This document shows positions 1-8,668 of a stretch of DNA of 64,000 nt, one piece after another. The DNA lies in NCBI GenBank assembly GCA_051251725.1, contig JBPOFN010000017.1:22606-86605 (forward strand), read 5' to 3'. The DNA is from JALZUE01 sp051251725 (GTDB lineage Bacteria; Pseudomonadota; Gammaproteobacteria; Enterobacterales; Alteromonadaceae). The notes beneath the pieces were generated by a model. That model ran no database searches. It saw only the letters and a list, made by a program, of their open reading frames with translations, and was not told the origin of the DNA. Each line of letters begins with the position of its first letter. The first letter of the stretch is position 1. The translations under genes and the position numbers were made by a program.

Positions 1-953
1 TAAGCCATTGGAAAATCACCTTACCACTAGATGCGAATGACGACGGTAAAATTGACGAAGTCTCTGTTCGTCGTATTCAACGCTATCAACATCCAGACTT
101 CTTTTATCTTAATGCAGATCAAGAAATGGTTTTCACCGTACCTAATAAAGCAAAAACCACCTCGGGTTCGTCTAATACTCGTAGTGAGTTACGTCAAATG
201 ATCCGCGGCAAAGACAAAAAACTTAAAACGCATTCGCCAGAAAACAACTTTGGCTTGAAGGTAAATGATAATTCTGTCCATGTGGGTGGTAAATTAAATG
301 CAACTCTCAGTGTTGATCATGTCTCAAAACGTGCTGGCCATGTAAATAAACGACCAGCTTATTCAGTGGTAGTAGGACAAATTCACGCAACCAAAGATAA
401 AACGATTGTTGCTCAAGGTGATGGTTTTGGCTGGGGTAATGAGCCAATTAAAATCTACTATAAAAAATGGCCAAATCACGATAAAGGCTCGGTTTTTTGG
501 AATTATGAACGTAACTTAGAAAAAGAAAACCCGAATAGAACCGATATTGCTTACCCTGTTTGGGGCAATACTTGGGAAAATCCAGCTGATCCGGGCGTAC
601 AAGGTATTGCGTTGGGCGAATCATTTAGTTATGAAATTAATGTCCATGAAAATATTATGTATTTAACTTTTGAAACCGCGAATCAAAAAACGGTTAACTA
701 TCAAATTGACTTATCTAACAATGTTGATGCCAATGGTAAAGTGGATAATAAAGACCATCCGCAAGGATACACTGGCGATATGCTTTATTTTAAAGCCGGT
801 GCTTACAATCAATGTAGTACTAAAGACTCTGGTGGTGATTGGTATACCGCCTGTCCTGGTACTGGCGTGTGGGCAACCGATAAAGCAAACGGTGATTACA
901 CCAGTGTGGCATTTTCAAAGCTAACATTAAGCCAGTCAACGCCGCCTAAATAA
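1..953 (+). CDS. Polysaccharide lyase family 7 alginate lyase, 5' partial
   Basis: Cleaves alginate (brown-algal mannuronate/guluronate polymer) by beta-elimination, probably outside the cytoplasm. The frame is open from base 3, before the first internal Met at 126, and that upstream part reads SHWKITLPLDANDDG, the usual start of the PL7 fold, so the true start and any signal peptide lie outside the window. Family motifs are present: RSELR (bases 180-194), QIH (about 379), and YFKAGAYNQ near the C-terminus, whose Lys and Tyr line the active site in known PL7 enzymes. About 316 residues are visible, close to a full catalytic domain. A hairpin terminator follows. No other alginate gene is visible here, so any alginolytic partners would lie to the left. 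Confidence 0.9.
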   Translation, partial: SHWKITLPLDANDDGKIDEVSVRRIQRYQHPDFFYLNADQEMVFTVPNKAKTTSGSSNTRSELRQMIRGKDKKLKTHSPENNFGLKVNDNSVHVGGKLNATLSVDHVSKRAGHVNKRPAYSVVVGQIHATKDKTIVAQGDGFGWGNEPIKIYYKKWPNHDKGSVFWNYERNLEKENPNRTDIAYPVWGNTWENPADPGVQGIALGESFSYEINVHENIMYLTFETANQKTVNYQIDLSNNVDANGKVDNKDHPQGYTGDMLYFKAGAYNQCSTKDSGGDWYTACPGTGVWATDKANGDYTSVAFSKLTLSQSTPPK

Positions 954-1035
954 ATAATGACCGCCAATAATTATTGGCGAGCACATTTTCATTATCTTAC
1001 TCTCTTTCCCATCGAGTCAAAATGTAAGATTTTAT

Positions 1036-1066
1036 GCCGCGAACCTTATTGTTAGCGGCTTTTTTT
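1036..1066 (+). terminator. Rho-independent terminator after the alginate lyase
   Basis: A 9-bp stem with one mismatch (1036-1044 with 1051-1059, GC-rich base GCCGC/GCGGC) and a 6-nt loop is followed by seven T. It lies 83 bp past the lyase stop. A second small inverted repeat (CGCCAATA/TATTGGCG, near 962-979) lies between them. Confidence 0.8.
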
Positions 1067-1081
1067 ATTCTTTTTTAAATG

Positions 1082-1876
1082 TTATTTTTCAACTTTAGCG
1101 TTTAAACATTGCTTTATTTTTTCACTCAGCCAGTTGGGATCATCTAAGGCAATGTCATGACCGGCCCATGGATGCTTAATTAATTCAATTTTCCAAGCTT
1201 TGGCAATGGCTTGACTACATAGCACTGACACTAAACGATCGTGCTCACTAGCAATTAAATGTAATCGTACTGGCGGCTTCTCAGCCAGTGAAAAAGTCGC
1301 TGCGGCATATAACTGTTTAAGCGCATTGTTAATCGATACCGGCTGTTTTTTAGCAAGTGCAAGCCAAGTGTTAATAGTTTGCGTTTTATTCATTTCAATC
1401 AGCTCAGCCGTTAACATCTGCCCTCGATTGGAAGTTAAGTCATAAATCAGGCTTTCTTTTTTTCGGCGTGATGAAAAAGCTAATACAAAAATTTTCAGCC
1501 AAACACCTAAGCGCAAACGCTGATATATCGGCGCATAATTTTTTAAACTGGTGTTAATTAAAATAATTGAATTTATTTGCTCAGGTACTGCTCGTGCCCA
1601 ATCTAACGCGATCATACCGCCCATGGAAAGGCTGACAATATCGATTTTTTCATGCAGTTTAAGCTGCGGTGCTAGCTCGGCACTTAACGCCAACCTTAAG
1701 CCTTGAATACTTGCTGGTGAGCGTGTTTGGTTTTTAATACCATTACCAGCAAGATCATAAAACAAACACTGACGCTCAGGTAAAGCTTGCTGAATAATGT
1801 CTTTAAAGGCGCCCCAATGGCCTTGTTCTCGTAATAAGCCGCGTAAAAAAACAATCGGCCGCGCTGAAGTTGTCAT
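1082..1876 (-). CDS. Alpha/beta hydrolase
   Basis: Serine hydrolase of the alpha/beta-hydrolase fold; substrate unknown. Counting from the upstream ATG at 1891, the nucleophile elbow is SLSMGG (Ser about 89), an Asp is in SEHDRLVS and the catalytic His in WAGHD, giving the usual Ser-Asp-His order. No signal peptide is seen, so it is probably cytoplasmic. I chose the second ATG (1876) because it forms an ATGA overlap with the stop of the upstream M14 peptidase gene, typical of translational coupling; the ATG at 1891 would overlap by 19 bp. The pair probably forms a two-gene operon in which both enzymes act on peptide, ester or amide bonds; the shared substrate is inference. Confidence 0.75.
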   Translation of the reverse strand: MTTSARPIVFLRGLLREQGHWGAFKDIIQQALPERQCLFYDLAGNGIKNQTRSPASIQGLRLALSAELAPQLKLHEKIDIVSLSMGGMIALDWARAVPEQINSIILINTSLKNYAPIYQRLRLGVWLKIFVLAFSSRRKKESLIYDLTSNRGQMLTAELIEMNKTQTINTWLALAKKQPVSINNALKQLYAAATFSLAEKPPVRLHLIASEHDRLVSVLCSQAIAKAWKIELIKHPWAGHDIALDDPNWLSEKIKQCLNAKVEK

Positions 1877-2901
1877 GGCTTTTGATACCATAACGACACC
1901 GCTTTTTGTTTCATATCTAAACTTTTACCATCAACTAACCAATGCTGATATGAAGCCGTTGCTCGGGTGAGAAAGTCCATTAAAATTAAATGACCTCTCA
2001 AGACGCGTTTCACTCGATGTGGTTTCATAGGATGGTATAAACCCAGCGATTTCACAATTTGTAGCGGATTTTTACGGATCCAACGCCACGATCCCATTTC
2101 TAGCGTTAAGGGTAAAAATACCGTTGCTCTGGATAATGATCGGTCATATAAATAATCCCATAAATCACCATGACATAAATAATGATTTGCTTGTGGCTCA
2201 AAAATGTAATCCTGATGCGGATATGATTGAAAAAACAGCTCCCGCAAGTGATACATTTCGCCAATATGGGCAATAGGTTGTAACCGACTTTTCGCATACG
2301 GCAGCCATATTCTGTCGGTAATGCCAAAACCTGAATGACAATCTAACGACAAGGCAAATGGTGACGACTGAGTATCTTGCTCAATAAAATCACACAATGC
2401 CTGAGACTCAATTTCCATCGCGCCATCTAAGTCACCGCGATACCATGGCAACAGGGTTGATAAGCGATGGCCGCCAACCAAAAATGCGGTTTTTTCATTG
2501 CTCTCAACCGGCGCATTACGCATTAAATCGACATGATTACCATTCGCTCGACTGCACACAGCCATCCCAATAGGGTTAACCATAGGAATAAAATTAATCC
2601 GCAAGTTTTCAAGTAATTGATTTAAATTATCATCCCACAATAAACGCGCTAAAAGCGTTTCTAAATAAGCGATGATCACTTGTGACCCAATACGCTCTAA
2701 ACCGTGAACTCCGCCAACAAAATTCATCACCGGCGCATCGGGGCTTTCACTGCCTAAACTAAAAGCATAAATTGGCAGCAAACGATTTTCATAAGGAACT
2801 TCGGCGATCACCTTATGCCGCAAACAACTTGGTGACGATGCGATGATAAAGGCTAATTGATTTAATTCAGGCAACAACTCATCAGTAAAATATTGCGTCA
2901 T
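1873..2901 (-). CDS. M14-family zinc carboxypeptidase
   Basis: Metallo-carboxypeptidase-like protein of 342 residues. The zinc-binding pair HGLE appears in GGVHGLERIG (about residues 66-69), the third ligand His in LDCHSGFG, and the catalytic Glu in LTLEMGSWRW. This is the layout of the M14/succinylglutamate desuccinylase superfamily. No signal peptide is evident, so it probably acts in the cytoplasm, perhaps on muropeptides or modified amino acids; the sequence does not decide this. It is the first gene of a two-gene unit with the downstream alpha/beta hydrolase (4-bp stop/start overlap). Confidence 0.8.
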   Translation of the reverse strand: MTQYFTDELLPELNQLAFIIASSPSCLRHKVIAEVPYENRLLPIYAFSLGSESPDAPVMNFVGGVHGLERIGSQVIIAYLETLLARLLWDDNLNQLLENLRINFIPMVNPIGMAVCSRANGNHVDLMRNAPVESNEKTAFLVGGHRLSTLLPWYRGDLDGAMEIESQALCDFIEQDTQSSPFALSLDCHSGFGITDRIWLPYAKSRLQPIAHIGEMYHLRELFFQSYPHQDYIFEPQANHYLCHGDLWDYLYDRSLSRATVFLPLTLEMGSWRWIRKNPLQIVKSLGLYHPMKPHRVKRVLRGHLILMDFLTRATASYQHWLVDGKSLDMKQKAVSLWYQKP

Positions 2902-2923
2902 AAAAATATACTTGTTCCATGCT

Positions 2924-3064
2924 TAGGGTCTGTTAATCTTTGATGTATAAACTAATCCGTGAGCTAGCATTTATTAACGTAGCAGCCTGTGAAACATAAG
3001 CACTAGTTTGTATTAAAGACTAATAAACGGCGGTAACAACAATCAAAAAAGCTCAACAGCCCTA
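2924..3064. repeat. MITE-like inverted-repeat element, no transposase
   Basis: A 137-bp non-coding segment (2926-3062) bounded by imperfect terminal inverted repeats. The left end reads GGGTCTGTTAATCTTTGATG. The right end, on the other strand, reads GGGCTGTTGAGCTTTTTTGA. TA dinucleotides flank both sides (2924-2925 and 3063-3064), consistent with a TA target duplication. An inner pair also matches in inverted form (TCTTTGATGTATAAACT with AGTTTGTATTAAAGA). It carries no ORF. Confidence 0.45.
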
Positions 3065-3149
3065 ACTTAATTCATTTAAATTTAGTTGATTTAATTAACA
3101 AATTTATGAAGTTTTTAAGAAGATAAGAAGACACACCAAGGTGAAATAA

Positions 3150-3548
3150 ATGATTTATGCAATGGCAGCAATAGTATTATTAACGGTAATTGTCGGTTTT
3201 GTGGCGGTGAAGCGCCGAATGAAAAGTGTAAAAAGTGGTGAACTCGACGCTAAATATTTTAAATTGATGAATGGGTATCAGGTGCCCAATTTAGTCGAGC
3301 AGAGTACCCGTAATTTCAATAACTTATTTGAAGTACCGGTACTTTTTTATGTTGTAGCTTGCTTATATGTTAGCTTGTCGATTGAAAGTTTAGTCGCCAC
3401 CATTTTTGCTTGGCTATTTGTCGCTTTCCGATATTACCATTCTTATATTCACTTAACTTACAATAAGTTACTGCATCGAATGATTGTCTATTGGTTAGGT
3501 ATTATCGCAGTATTAGCTTTGTGGATTAATCTCCTAATCCTGATCTAG
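3150..3548 (+). CDS. MAPEG-family membrane protein
   Basis: Integral membrane protein of 132 residues with four predicted helices (about 3-21, 60-80, 83-100 and 112-131). The family signature is visible: NFNNLFEVPVLFY and FRYYHSYIHLTYN followed by an Arg (LLHRM). MAPEG proteins include glutathione-dependent transferases and peroxidases acting on lipophilic substrates; most bacterial members are uncharacterised, so no substrate is assigned. An AGGTGA-like ribosome site precedes the ATG. It converges with the DUF416 gene; a 10-bp inverted repeat separates them. Confidence 0.85.
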   Translation: MIYAMAAIVLLTVIVGFVAVKRRMKSVKSGELDAKYFKLMNGYQVPNLVEQSTRNFNNLFEVPVLFYVVACLYVSLSIESLVATIFAWLFVAFRYYHSYIHLTYNKLLHRMIVYWLGIIAVLALWINLLILI

Positions 3549-3580
3549 CTAACCTTGCTGTAATAGGTACTTAAATTGCA

Positions 3581-3613
3581 CTTGGTATCGTGCTAAGTAA
3601 GCTCGATACCAAG
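3581..3613. repeat. Inverted repeat between convergent genes
   Basis: CTTGGTATCG (3581-3590) pairs perfectly with CGATACCAAG (3604-3613) across a 13-nt loop and overlaps the 3' end of the DUF416 gene. No T-run follows on either strand, so it could protect a 3' end or act as a weak bidirectional terminator. Confidence 0.5.
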
Positions 3614-4180
3614 GTTAGACATACCTTCTTCTAACACTAAGGCTTTCGCAAGCTGACAAGTTTTTTTGTTTTCGTCGTGACTTTTAATAAAATCGAAAAC
3701 TTCATTTTGCGTCGCTAATTCCCACTGCATTAAAGGGTGTGCTTTGAGATCAATTTCTTCCTCTTCATCACCTTCAACCAGCTGGGCAAACTCTAATTCA
3801 CAATAATAAGCAACACTGTTAACTGAAAGACGACTAACACTTTCATCGCCTTCGCTGTCTTTATCTTGCATATGTTGTAACAACGACAATAACGCCATAC
3901 AGACATCAACTGCCGGAAATACGCCAAAGCTGTCAAAATTTTCAGGATCTGGCGTTTGCTCTTCTAACTTAATAAATTGCGCATCATAATTAATTTTAAC
4001 GCGGTTACTTTTATCTAACCACTGCCAAACTAAATCCAGTTGATTACGTAAGACCTTACTGTCACCTGTGTCTTCAACTTCAGCAAACATCTGATAGTTA
4101 GGTAACATACGTTCGATTATAGCGGCAGCAAAAGCGACTTGTTGCCAATGAGATAACTGTTTAAAAGGTAAATGGATCAA
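3593..4180 (-). CDS. yjaG: DUF416 (YjaG) family protein
   Basis: Cytoplasmic protein of 195 residues matching the DUF416/YjaG family, recognised from the N-terminal LSHWQQVAFAAAIIERMLPN and the helical segment around FGVFPAVDVCMALLSLLQHM. The length matches E. coli YjaG. The molecular function is unknown. The middle has an acidic stretch (GDEEEEID). It appears to be transcribed alone; the upstream coiled-coil gene ends 58 bp away on the same strand, so read-through is possible. Confidence 0.8.
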   Translation of the reverse strand: MIHLPFKQLSHWQQVAFAAAIIERMLPNYQMFAEVEDTGDSKVLRNQLDLVWQWLDKSNRVKINYDAQFIKLEEQTPDPENFDSFGVFPAVDVCMALLSLLQHMQDKDSEGDESVSRLSVNSVAYYCELEFAQLVEGDEEEEIDLKAHPLMQWELATQNEVFDFIKSHDENKKTCQLAKALVLEEGMSNLGIELT

Positions 4181-4238
4181 AATTACACTCGAAAAAATAA
4201 AAATTCAGGGGAATTATACGTTGAAATATTAACAGCGT

Positions 4239-5876
4239 TTAACATTTCGCTAATTGTTGTTGGGCATATTCAAAACGTAAGCGATATTCGGTTAACTTTT
4301 CTTCTAACTCCGCAATGTCGTGTTCTAATTTAGTGCTCAATTCTAAATTTTCATCACGTAAGTATTTAATGGTTTCACGGGCTTTGTTGTAATCAACTTC
4401 TTGGCGCTCTTGTTTGGAGCGAAAACGGTCTTGCAAGGTAGTGATGTTTTCATTCGATTTTTCAAGCTTAGCTTCAAGTGCAAGAATAAAGCTTTGATCT
4501 TGCTCTTTTGCCAAGGTTAAATCGCTAACATTTTGCTCTAACGCTAACAAACCATCTTGCAGATTTTTGTTTTGCTGGGTTTGCGATTTTATCACCGCAG
4601 CACTGTCCTGTGCTGATTTTTCTGCGCTTTTAATTAACTGAACATATTGCTCATCAAGTTTTGTTTGTGCTTGCTGATGTTGCTCTAGTGCCGCCGTTAG
4701 CTTGTTTACTTGTGATTTATATTGCTGAATTTCCTGCTCGAATTCAGCCACTTTTTGTTGGTTTTCTTTACTCGAAGTTTGGTGTTCATCGGTTAACTTA
4801 CCTAAAGCTTGCTGCTGAGCTGATAATTGCGTTTGCAAATCCAACTCAGTCGCGGAAAACGTTTCTTGTTGCTGGCTTAATTGCCCTGACAATTTTTGCT
4901 GTGCTTGCGTTAAAGTTTTGTTCGCTGCTTGCTCAACACTTAATGCTTGTTCTAATTTTGAGATGGTGTTTTGCTGTTCTTTTTGCTGACTGTCAGCCTG
5001 TTTTTCCGTTGCTTGTAACTGCTGAGTTAACTTAGCCTGTGCTTTTTCTGCGGCAGTTTCTGCTATCGCTGCTGACTGCTTAAAATCAGTTAATTGCTGC
5101 TCAGTGGTTTTAAGCGTTTGGGCTAACTCAGTTTTTGTTTGTGACTCATCCGCTAAAGATTGTTGTAGGGTCGATAACTGCTGTCGTAAGTCGCCATTTT
5201 CATGGGTTAAAACATTCAGTTTAGTTTGTGCCGATTGATAGTCTTGAGTTAATTGCTCAGCACCAGCACTAGATGAATTAACCAACTGTTGTAACCGCGT
5301 TTCTTCGGCCGACTTTTTCGCACTTAAACTTTGATATTGCTGATCCGCCGTGGCCAACTGTGACGATAATTCAGCAAGTTCGGTAACTTGCGTCTGATTA
5401 TTTTGCTTTAACAGCTTAATTTCATCCGCTAATTTCTGGCTATTATCATTCAGGATTTGCTCAAGGTGTTGGCTTTCTTCACTTAAAGCGGCGCTGGTGG
5501 TTTTTGCCTGAGCTAATTCATTATTTAAACTATCAAGGGTTGATTGTAGCTGCTTAACTTCGGCATCGGCTTTGGCTAACGCTTCAGATTTTTGCTGATC
5601 TTGTTTGGTTAACTGAGCTAACTGGTGCGAGAGTTGTTCAAGTTGCTGCTGATGATCAAGGGCAAGTTTTTGCTGTTGTTGTTCCTGTGCTTGCGCTTTA
5701 TTTTCGAGCGCAATAAATTCAGGATGGCTATTAATTTCTGCTGGGGCAGCCGTTTCCGATTGGCGAAGAGCCGATAATAACTCAACAAATTTATCTTCAA
5801 GCTGTAGATAAATATCACCCGCTAACCCTTGCAGTTGCTCTTCTATTTCAGCAGGAAGTTTATCCTGATCAGCCAT
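4239..5876 (-). CDS. Long coiled-coil protein of unknown function
   Basis: A 545-residue protein that is almost entirely coiled coil, rich in Gln, Glu, Leu, Ala and Ser with heptad-like spacing from about residue 60 to the end. The first 45 residues (MADQDKLPAEIEEQLQG...) look like a small separate N-terminal region. There is no signal peptide, membrane segment or Walker motif, so it is not an SMC-type ATPase; it may be a cytoskeletal or chromosome-associated scaffold, which is inference only. It ends RFEYAQQQLAKC, with its only Cys last. The Gln-rich codons create long spurious ORFs on the opposite strand. Confidence 0.7.
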   Translation of the reverse strand: MADQDKLPAEIEEQLQGLAGDIYLQLEDKFVELLSALRQSETAAPAEINSHPEFIALENKAQAQEQQQQKLALDHQQQLEQLSHQLAQLTKQDQQKSEALAKADAEVKQLQSTLDSLNNELAQAKTTSAALSEESQHLEQILNDNSQKLADEIKLLKQNNQTQVTELAELSSQLATADQQYQSLSAKKSAEETRLQQLVNSSSAGAEQLTQDYQSAQTKLNVLTHENGDLRQQLSTLQQSLADESQTKTELAQTLKTTEQQLTDFKQSAAIAETAAEKAQAKLTQQLQATEKQADSQQKEQQNTISKLEQALSVEQAANKTLTQAQQKLSGQLSQQQETFSATELDLQTQLSAQQQALGKLTDEHQTSSKENQQKVAEFEQEIQQYKSQVNKLTAALEQHQQAQTKLDEQYVQLIKSAEKSAQDSAAVIKSQTQQNKNLQDGLLALEQNVSDLTLAKEQDQSFILALEAKLEKSNENITTLQDRFRSKQERQEVDYNKARETIKYLRDENLELSTKLEHDIAELEEKLTEYRLRFEYAQQQLAKC

Positions 5877-5985
5877 GCCTCACTCCATCCATTCAACACA
5901 TAAAGCTTTACATCACCCTAACATAACAAATGCAAACTGTTAATTTATAATGTTATCAAACTAAATCAATTTATTAGCGGCAATA

Positions 5986-6008
5986 AAAAAGGGCCGTTAA
6001 GCCCTTTT
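5986..6008 (-). terminator. Terminator of the SapC-family gene
   Basis: On the minus strand AAAGGGC pairs with GCCCTTT around a TTAACG loop and is followed by a T-rich run, 21 bp past the SapC-family stop codon. Confidence 0.75.
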
Positions 6009-6028
6009 ATCAAAACTATCTTTTGTAA

Positions 6029-6775
6029 TTAATCAGCAGTTCTAGGCTGTAATTTAATACCCGCAACTTTCACATCTGAATGTTCATTACGAAGTTGAAC
6101 TAAGCGATTAACTTGGCCCATTGAAATCATCATTGAATGTATAGGAACAAATAAACCACGCTTATGGAAATCTAATGATTTTTCATCAGATAATGCGAAT
6201 AGTTTTTTCTCATCAATACCATATAAACCCACTAGGCGTTTTTTATCGCCGCTTGCTAAGTCAATTAATAATTCATATTCCATTAATAATTCGTTTTCAA
6301 CTAATTCTTTAACGAATTTCTCTGACATAACTTCATTTTCGTAAAGCTTACCTAAAGATTCTTGAACCGATTTAAACACCTCTGACTCATTACCTTCAGC
6401 ATCAAATAAAGCAATTTCTTTATCTTCGCCAACATACGGGCTGTCTAAATCAAGGCACGCTGTTAAGGTATTTTCTTTTTCATCATCTAAACCTAAAGCA
6501 AATGGCGATAATGCTAATGCTTGTGGTACTGAAATGGCATTAATACGGTCGTTGAAATAAAATAAGTTTTCACCAGACTCTAAACCTAATAAAGCTACTG
6601 AACGATAAACTTCACCTTCTTTAATGAAAAATAACGGGAAGCTAGTTGCTAGCTGGTTAAATTCTTTCGCTGTGGCACCGATCAGGTGTTGGTTTTTAAC
6701 ATGGTCTAAACCACGTCTGTCAGCTACTTTTAAATTTTGATGTTTTTCTTTTTTTACTGCTACAAAGTTGGCCAT
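6029..6775 (-). CDS. SapC-family protein
   Basis: SapC-like protein of 248 residues, recognised from ATSFPLFFIKEGEVYRSVAL, the GENLFYFNDR segment and the later LLGLESG/LYGIDEKKLFALSDEKS blocks. SapC-domain proteins are named after a Campylobacter surface-layer region, and in marine gammaproteobacteria they often lie in carbohydrate-use loci with tryptophan-halogenase-like and TonB-dependent receptor genes, but none of those partners is here. The biochemical function is not known. I chose the internal ATG at 6775 (MANFVAVKK) because an AAAGAG ribosome site precedes it; an upstream ATG at 6829 would add 18 basic residues unlike the family. Confidence 0.75.
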   Translation of the reverse strand: MANFVAVKKEKHQNLKVADRRGLDHVKNQHLIGATAKEFNQLATSFPLFFIKEGEVYRSVALLGLESGENLFYFNDRINAISVPQALALSPFALGLDDEKENTLTACLDLDSPYVGEDKEIALFDAEGNESEVFKSVQESLGKLYENEVMSEKFVKELVENELLMEYELLIDLASGDKKRLVGLYGIDEKKLFALSDEKSLDFHKRGLFVPIHSMMISMGQVNRLVQLRNEHSDVKVAGIKLQPRTAD

Positions 6776-6986
6776 TTCATTTCTCTTTAATTCGTTTCTA
6801 ATTATTTTAATCGTGCTCACTTTTATCAAAAAGCAATTATGATTTTGCGCATGAAGTTAGTTATGGAGACATAAAAATAACTTTCAATAGTTAAATAAAA
6901 TTATTTTCTGTTAATCATATTATCTCAGTAAGCATATCCCCGCTATACTGATAACATTATATGCTTGGTAATTTAACGTTAATTTT

Positions 6987-7310
6987 ATGCTCAAGACAAC
7001 GGCACTCTCAAAAATAGTATGGCTCTCAGTCATTACAGCACCGTTATGCTTTGCGGCGCCAAATATTGAAACTATTTTTGGTAAAACCAATGAACAATTT
7101 ATCAGAGCAAAGGTTGTAAATAATACCAAACGAGAACTGGCCTGCTATTTAGCCATTGATGGTTATAAAATAAAATTTAGGTTACCGCCCTTTCAAGGTT
7201 CAAAATGGTATAAAGCAACAGATACGCGCTTTACTCATAAAGATTTCAGTACTTGGTGTGACTATATTGATAACTACCCTGACTTTAAAAAGTATGATAT
7301 TCAATTGTAA
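6987..7310 (+). CDS. Small secreted protein, unknown
   Basis: A 107-residue protein with a clear Sec signal peptide (Lys near the start, hydrophobic stretch WLSVITAPLCFA, likely cleavage near FAA/PN at residue 23-25). The mature part of about 83 residues has two Cys (in RELACYLAID and FSTWCDYIDN) that could form a disulfide in the periplasm, plus several aromatic residues. I do not recognise a family. It stands alone, divergent from the SapC gene and about 185 bp upstream of the ebo cluster on the same strand. Confidence 0.55.
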   Translation: MLKTTALSKIVWLSVITAPLCFAAPNIETIFGKTNEQFIRAKVVNNTKRELACYLAIDGYKIKFRLPPFQGSKWYKATDTRFTHKDFSTWCDYIDNYPDFKKYDIQL

Positions 7311-7495
7311 TTATTAACTTATTTTTAATGTATTAGTCGCTTAAAATTCAGTATAACCGGTTAATAAAAACAGCTTGTAATAGCCGCATTGAGTAACGTC
7401 TTGATACAATTTTAAGCGTAAATAACTATCTTTACGTGTTAAAAATTGATATAAAACTACGCTATTTTTTTACCGTCTAATATAGGTTTAGTTGT

Positions 7496-8641
7496 ATGTT
7501 GAAAGCGGATTCACTGGCGAAATTTAATATCACCCAAAAATTCACATTAAATTATGAATATGGTGTGTTATTTACTCGTCATGCCTTTGATTTGTCGAAT
7601 ACAACGTTAGCTGATCTGATTGATAATCGCGAAGAAGCCCCAAAATTACTGCCTGTGCTTGACCAAGGATTAGCGGAGGCAGTGCCTAATCTAGTTGCCG
7701 ATATTCATCAATACTGCCTACATCATAATATTAATGCCCTGCCTGAAATTATTGTGCCGGCGGGGGAAGCATCAAAAAACGACGATGAAATTATTGATAG
7801 TATTTATCAAGCAGTAGAAAAACACGCTATTGATCGTCATTCTTATATTCTTGTCTTAGGTGGTGGTGCTGTTGTTGATGCAATAGGTTTTGCTGCAGCA
7901 ACTGCTCATCGTGGTATTCGTTTAATTCGTATGCCGTCAACCGTGCTTGGCCAAAATGATGCAGGAGTCGGCGTTAAAAACGCCATCAACTATCATCATA
8001 GAAAAAATTACATTGGCACCTTTGCGCCGCCTTTTGCAGTGGTCAATGACTTTGCTTTATTAGCGTCGTTATCTGATCGTGACAAACGCTGCGGAATTTC
8101 TGAAGCGATTAAAGTGGCCTTAATTAAAGACGCTGAATTTTTTAACGAGCTTTATCAAGACCGCCAAAAACTAGCGGCTTTTGAAGAGCATGCCACCATG
8201 AATATGATTGTCAAAGGAGCAAAGTGGCATTTACATCACATTGCCACCAGTGGCGACCCGTTCGAACTGGGTTCAGCTCGGCCATTAGATTTTGGTCATT
8301 GGTCTGCTCATAAACTTGAAGAATTAAGTAATAACGAGCTACGCCATGGTGAAGCTGTTGCCATTGGTATTGCCATGGACAGTATTTATTCAGCCCTCGT
8401 TGGTTATTTAACGGCGGATGATCTTGATAAAATTTTAGCCTTATTAACTGAAGTCGGCTTTGAATTAAATCATCCGGTACTTGAAAAGCTTGATATTAAA
8501 AAAGCACTTGCTGAGTTTAAAGAGCATTTAGGCGGAAACTTATGTATCACTTTATTAGCGAGTATTGGCGCAGGTATTGAGGTTAATACCATTAACGATA
8601 GCTTGATGTCAGAAGCCATTGAACAACTGAAAAATAGTTAG
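7496..8641 (+). CDS. eboD: EboD, 3-dehydroquinate synthase-like sugar phosphate cyclase
   Basis: First gene of the ebo cluster. It belongs to the sugar phosphate cyclase superfamily (3-dehydroquinate synthase, 2-epi-5-epi-valiolone synthase and relatives), which uses NAD and a metal ion to cyclise a sugar phosphate. Seen: the NAD-binding turn LVLGGGAVVDAIGF (about 119-132), the PSTVLGQNDAGVGVKNAIN block, and metal ligands Glu203 (SEAIK), His268 (DFGHW) and His284 (RHGEAVAIG). At 381 residues it is somewhat longer than AroB. Because it is clustered with UbiA-, TatD- and phosphatase-like genes, it is EboD rather than the shikimate enzyme. The substrate is unknown; a cyclitol product is inference. 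Confidence 0.87.
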   Translation: MLKADSLAKFNITQKFTLNYEYGVLFTRHAFDLSNTTLADLIDNREEAPKLLPVLDQGLAEAVPNLVADIHQYCLHHNINALPEIIVPAGEASKNDDEIIDSIYQAVEKHAIDRHSYILVLGGGAVVDAIGFAAATAHRGIRLIRMPSTVLGQNDAGVGVKNAINYHHRKNYIGTFAPPFAVVNDFALLASLSDRDKRCGISEAIKVALIKDAEFFNELYQDRQKLAAFEEHATMNMIVKGAKWHLHHIATSGDPFELGSARPLDFGHWSAHKLEELSNNELRHGEAVAIGIAMDSIYSALVGYLTADDLDKILALLTEVGFELNHPVLEKLDIKKALAEFKEHLGGNLCITLLASIGAGIEVNTINDSLMSEAIEQLKNS

Positions 8642-8668
8642 CGTTATCATTTAACCTAACCATTAACT

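Noticed and set aside
4661..5035. 124-codon ORF opposite the coiled-coil gene
   Set aside because: An antisense shadow created by Gln-rich codons; hydrophobic composition is an artefact of reversed CAA/CAG.
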